In this document: positions 5,956-7,486 of the stretch, in pieces
How the letters are laid out: each line of letters begins with the position of its first letter
How positions within the stretch are numbered: the first letter of the stretch is position 1
From: Flavobacteriales bacterium
GTDB taxonomy: Bacteria; Bacteroidota; Bacteroidia; Flavobacteriales_F; PHOS-HE28
Reading direction: 5' to 3'
DNA: 7,486 nucleotides
Assembly: GCA_024640205.1 (NCBI GenBank)
Contig: JAHEFL010000067.1
Span: 1 to 7,486, forward strand
Made by a program: the position numbers and the translations under genes
The notes under the pieces: model-generated
Database searches by the model: none
Told to the model about the DNA's origin: nothing
What the model saw: the letters and a program-made list of their open reading frames with translations, nothing else

Positions 5956-6558
5956 TCACATGCCGCAATTACAAGGCGGGCTGAACCAGATCTTGGCCTT
6001 TGGCAACAACTCTTGGATCCGGTCCATTTCATCCTGCTCGAACTGGATCGCGCGCAGGTCCAGGAATCGCAGTTCCTTCATGTGCTCGATGTCCTCGGGG
6101 AAATCCGCCAGATCATTGCTCCACAGATCCAGCGAAACCAGTTCCACCAGATCGCCCATGCATTTCGGCAGACCGGTCAGCGCGTTCCTGCTCAGGTCAA
6201 GACGTTTCAGATGGACCCACTTACACACCACCTCCGGATAGTCCACGAATTTGTTCTTCGATGCCCTGAACTCCTGCACGTGTTGTAGCTCTGCCATCCA
6301 ATCAGGCAATGCCTTCAACTTATTTCCTGAAAGGTCCAAGGCGTTCAGGTTGGGGAACATCCGGAGTTCCTCCGGCACCACCTTCAACTTGCTGCTGCTC
6401 AGGTCCAGCCGGTAAACGAGAGCGGGGTCCTTCATAGCCCTATCAAGACTTCGGAAGGTGCGGACGGAATCCAACGCTGCGCGGTCCAACAACTGGCCCT
6501 GGACCTGAACAAGGGACAACGCGAAAAGAACGAGCGTGATGGCTATCCTGAACTTCAT
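5956..6558 (-). CDS. Secreted leucine-rich-repeat protein
   Basis: A 200-residue protein with a signal peptide (residues 1-20, MKFR then a hydrophobic run, cleavage near Q-V-Q-G) and about six leucine-rich repeats of 23-residue period starting near 48, 71, 94, 117, 140 and 163 (for example LNALDLSGNKLKALP at 71-85 and LKRLDLSRNALTGLP at 117-131). The C-terminus ends in PPCNCGM, with two cysteines that could form a disulfide or a cap. There is no T9SS tail and no lipobox cysteine at the signal cleavage site, so a periplasmic location is most likely. LRRs are protein-binding scaffolds; no partner can be named. Its ATG overlaps the ribF stop as ATGA (6558-6555), which suggests translational coupling; the transporter gene follows after 57 bases. 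No functional link to riboflavin is evident. Confidence 0.85.
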   Translation of the reverse strand: MKFRIAITLVLFALSLVQVQGQLLDRAALDSVRTFRSLDRAMKDPALVYRLDLSSSKLKVVPEELRMFPNLNALDLSGNKLKALPDWMAELQHVQEFRASKNKFVDYPEVVCKWVHLKRLDLSRNALTGLPKCMGDLVELVSLDLWSNDLADFPEDIEHMKELRFLDLRAIQFEQDEMDRIQELLPKAKIWFSPPCNCGM

Positions 6559-7486
6559 ACCTCGTGCTTCCCTGTTAACGCACGCAATGTGCTTTCCTTG
6601 TCCTTCATCAGTTGCCCCTTCAGATCCTCCAAGCGTTCGAAGCGAATGTCGCCGCGGATACGGTCCATGAAACGCACCATGATCGGCTCTCCGTACAGAT
6701 CGCGGTCCAGATCGAAAATATTCACCTCCACGCTGCGCTCACCGCTGGCTCCCACCACCGAAGGACGTTGACCGATGTATAACATGCCCGGATACGTCCC
6801 ATCCCGCAGCTCCACGGAAACGGCGAACACGCCATCCCCCGGCACGAGTTTGTGCGGGTCCACCACACCGATATTCGCCGTGGGGTACCCAAGGGTGCGT
6901 CCCAACTGGTCCCCTTTCACCACCACACCGCTCAGGGGGTATGCATAACCCAGGAGTTCATTCGCCGTGTGGATGTCGCCACCCAGCAGCGCGTGCCTGA
7001 CCTTGGTGCTGCTCACGTTCACGTGATCCACTTGTTGCGCGGGTATCTCCTCCACCGTGAATCCATGTACATCCCCCATCCGATGCAGCAGGTGAAGGTC
7101 CCCCTCGCGATCCCGCCCGAAACGATGGTCATACCCGATGACGACAGCATGTGCCCCGATGGCGTCCACCAGCAATTGCTGGACATAGTCCGGGGCGTGC
7201 ATGCGTGAAAAGTGGCGGGAGAACGGGATGATGAGCAGATGATCGATACCGGCCTGCTCCAGAAGCGTCGCCTTCTCCGCAGGGGTGCTCAAGAGTTTCA
7301 GATCGGTATCGCCCGGGAACAACACCATACGTGGGTGCGGGTGGAAGGTGAACAACACGCTCTCGCCCTGTTCCTTCCGCGCCAGATCGTTCACCCGTTC
7401 CAGGATCACGCGATGTCCCCGGTGCACCCCATCAAAGGTCCCGATGGTCACTACGGGACGGGTGACCCCGATAAAGGATGCGATAT
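6555..7486 (-). CDS. ribF: Bifunctional riboflavin kinase / FAD synthetase, N-terminus cut
   Basis: Converts riboflavin to FMN with ATP and adenylates FMN to FAD in the cytoplasm. The visible part (about 309 codons) shows the nucleotidyltransferase domain with TIGTFDGVHRGH (HxGH motif, coding near 7448-7413), YDHRFGRDREGD and the SSTKVR motif. The riboflavin kinase domain follows, with GRTLGYPTANI (PTAN motif, near 6885), YIGQRPSV and VEVNIFD (carrying the likely catalytic Glu). The usual C-terminal helix (RFERLEDLKGQLMKDKES) is present. The frame is open beyond GTG 7451 to the window edge: the codons before it read VTRPVV, which matches the normal residues preceding TIGTFDG in the family. 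The GTG is therefore internal and the true start lies outside the window. The stop overlaps the LRR start by four bases. Confidence 0.96.
   Translation of the reverse strand, partial: IASFIGVTRPVVTIGTFDGVHRGHRVILERVNDLARKEQGESVLFTFHPHPRMVLFPGDTDLKLLSTPAEKATLLEQAGIDHLLIIPFSRHFSRMHAPDYVQQLLVDAIGAHAVVIGYDHRFGRDREGDLHLLHRMGDVHGFTVEEIPAQQVDHVNVSSTKVRHALLGGDIHTANELLGYAYPLSGVVVKGDQLGRTLGYPTANIGVVDPHKLVPGDGVFAVSVELRDGTYPGMLYIGQRPSVVGASGERSVEVNIFDLDRDLYGEPIMVRFMDRIRGDIRFERLEDLKGQLMKDKESTLRALTGKHEV

Noticed and set aside
5849..6288. Plus-strand open frames (about 119-130 codons) over the LRR gene
   Set aside because: Mirror frames of the leucine-rich repeats; the minus-strand LRR periodicity and signal peptide are decisive.
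7449..7451. GTG as start codon of ribF
   Set aside because: The frame continues upstream to the window edge with residues typical of the family just before TIGTFDG, so the start lies outside.

Overview
The window looks like chromosome of a moderately GC-rich Bacteroidota bacterium, probably of the Flavobacteriales. The signs are a TonB-dependent receptor with an N-terminal carboxypeptidase-regulatory-like domain, a secreted protein with a type IX secretion (Por-type) C-terminal sorting tail, and a textbook Bacteroidota promoter (TTG, 20 bp, TAnnTTTG) in front of a secreted protein. This placement is inference from gene content; no marker gene is present.

Layout, left to right. At 1-174 (minus) is the N-terminal part of a secreted protein, cut by the window edge, with its promoter at 196-226. 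At 249-2648 (minus) is a complete TonB-dependent outer-membrane receptor. Its leader (2649-2816) carries a recognisable TPP (thiamine pyrophosphate) riboswitch aptamer followed by a hairpin that buries the GGAGG in front of the receptor start codon. At 2817-3329 (minus) is a small NadR-like P-loop kinase. Divergent from it, at 3420-5243 (plus), is a T9SS-exported propeller-like protein. A strong hairpin at 5263-5290 separates it from the convergent PnuC-family vitamin transporter (5314-5898, minus). Upstream of the transporter, and read the same way, are a secreted leucine-rich-repeat protein (5956-6558) and the bifunctional riboflavin kinase/FAD synthetase ribF (6555 to the right edge, N-terminus missing). 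ribF and the LRR gene overlap by four bases.

How the genes may work together. Receptor (outer membrane), PnuC-family transporter (inner membrane) and NadR-like kinase (cytoplasmic trapping by phosphorylation) form a plausible complete uptake route for a thiamine-type vitamin, with the TPP riboswitch naming the ligand. Here the set is split: the T9SS gene lies between kinase and transporter, only the receptor lies directly downstream of the riboswitch, and the transporter sits behind ribF. That leaves the transporter's substrate (thiamine, nicotinamide riboside or riboflavin) open. No mobile element, CRISPR array, tRNA or rRNA was seen, and no gene-free stretch exceeds about 170 bases.
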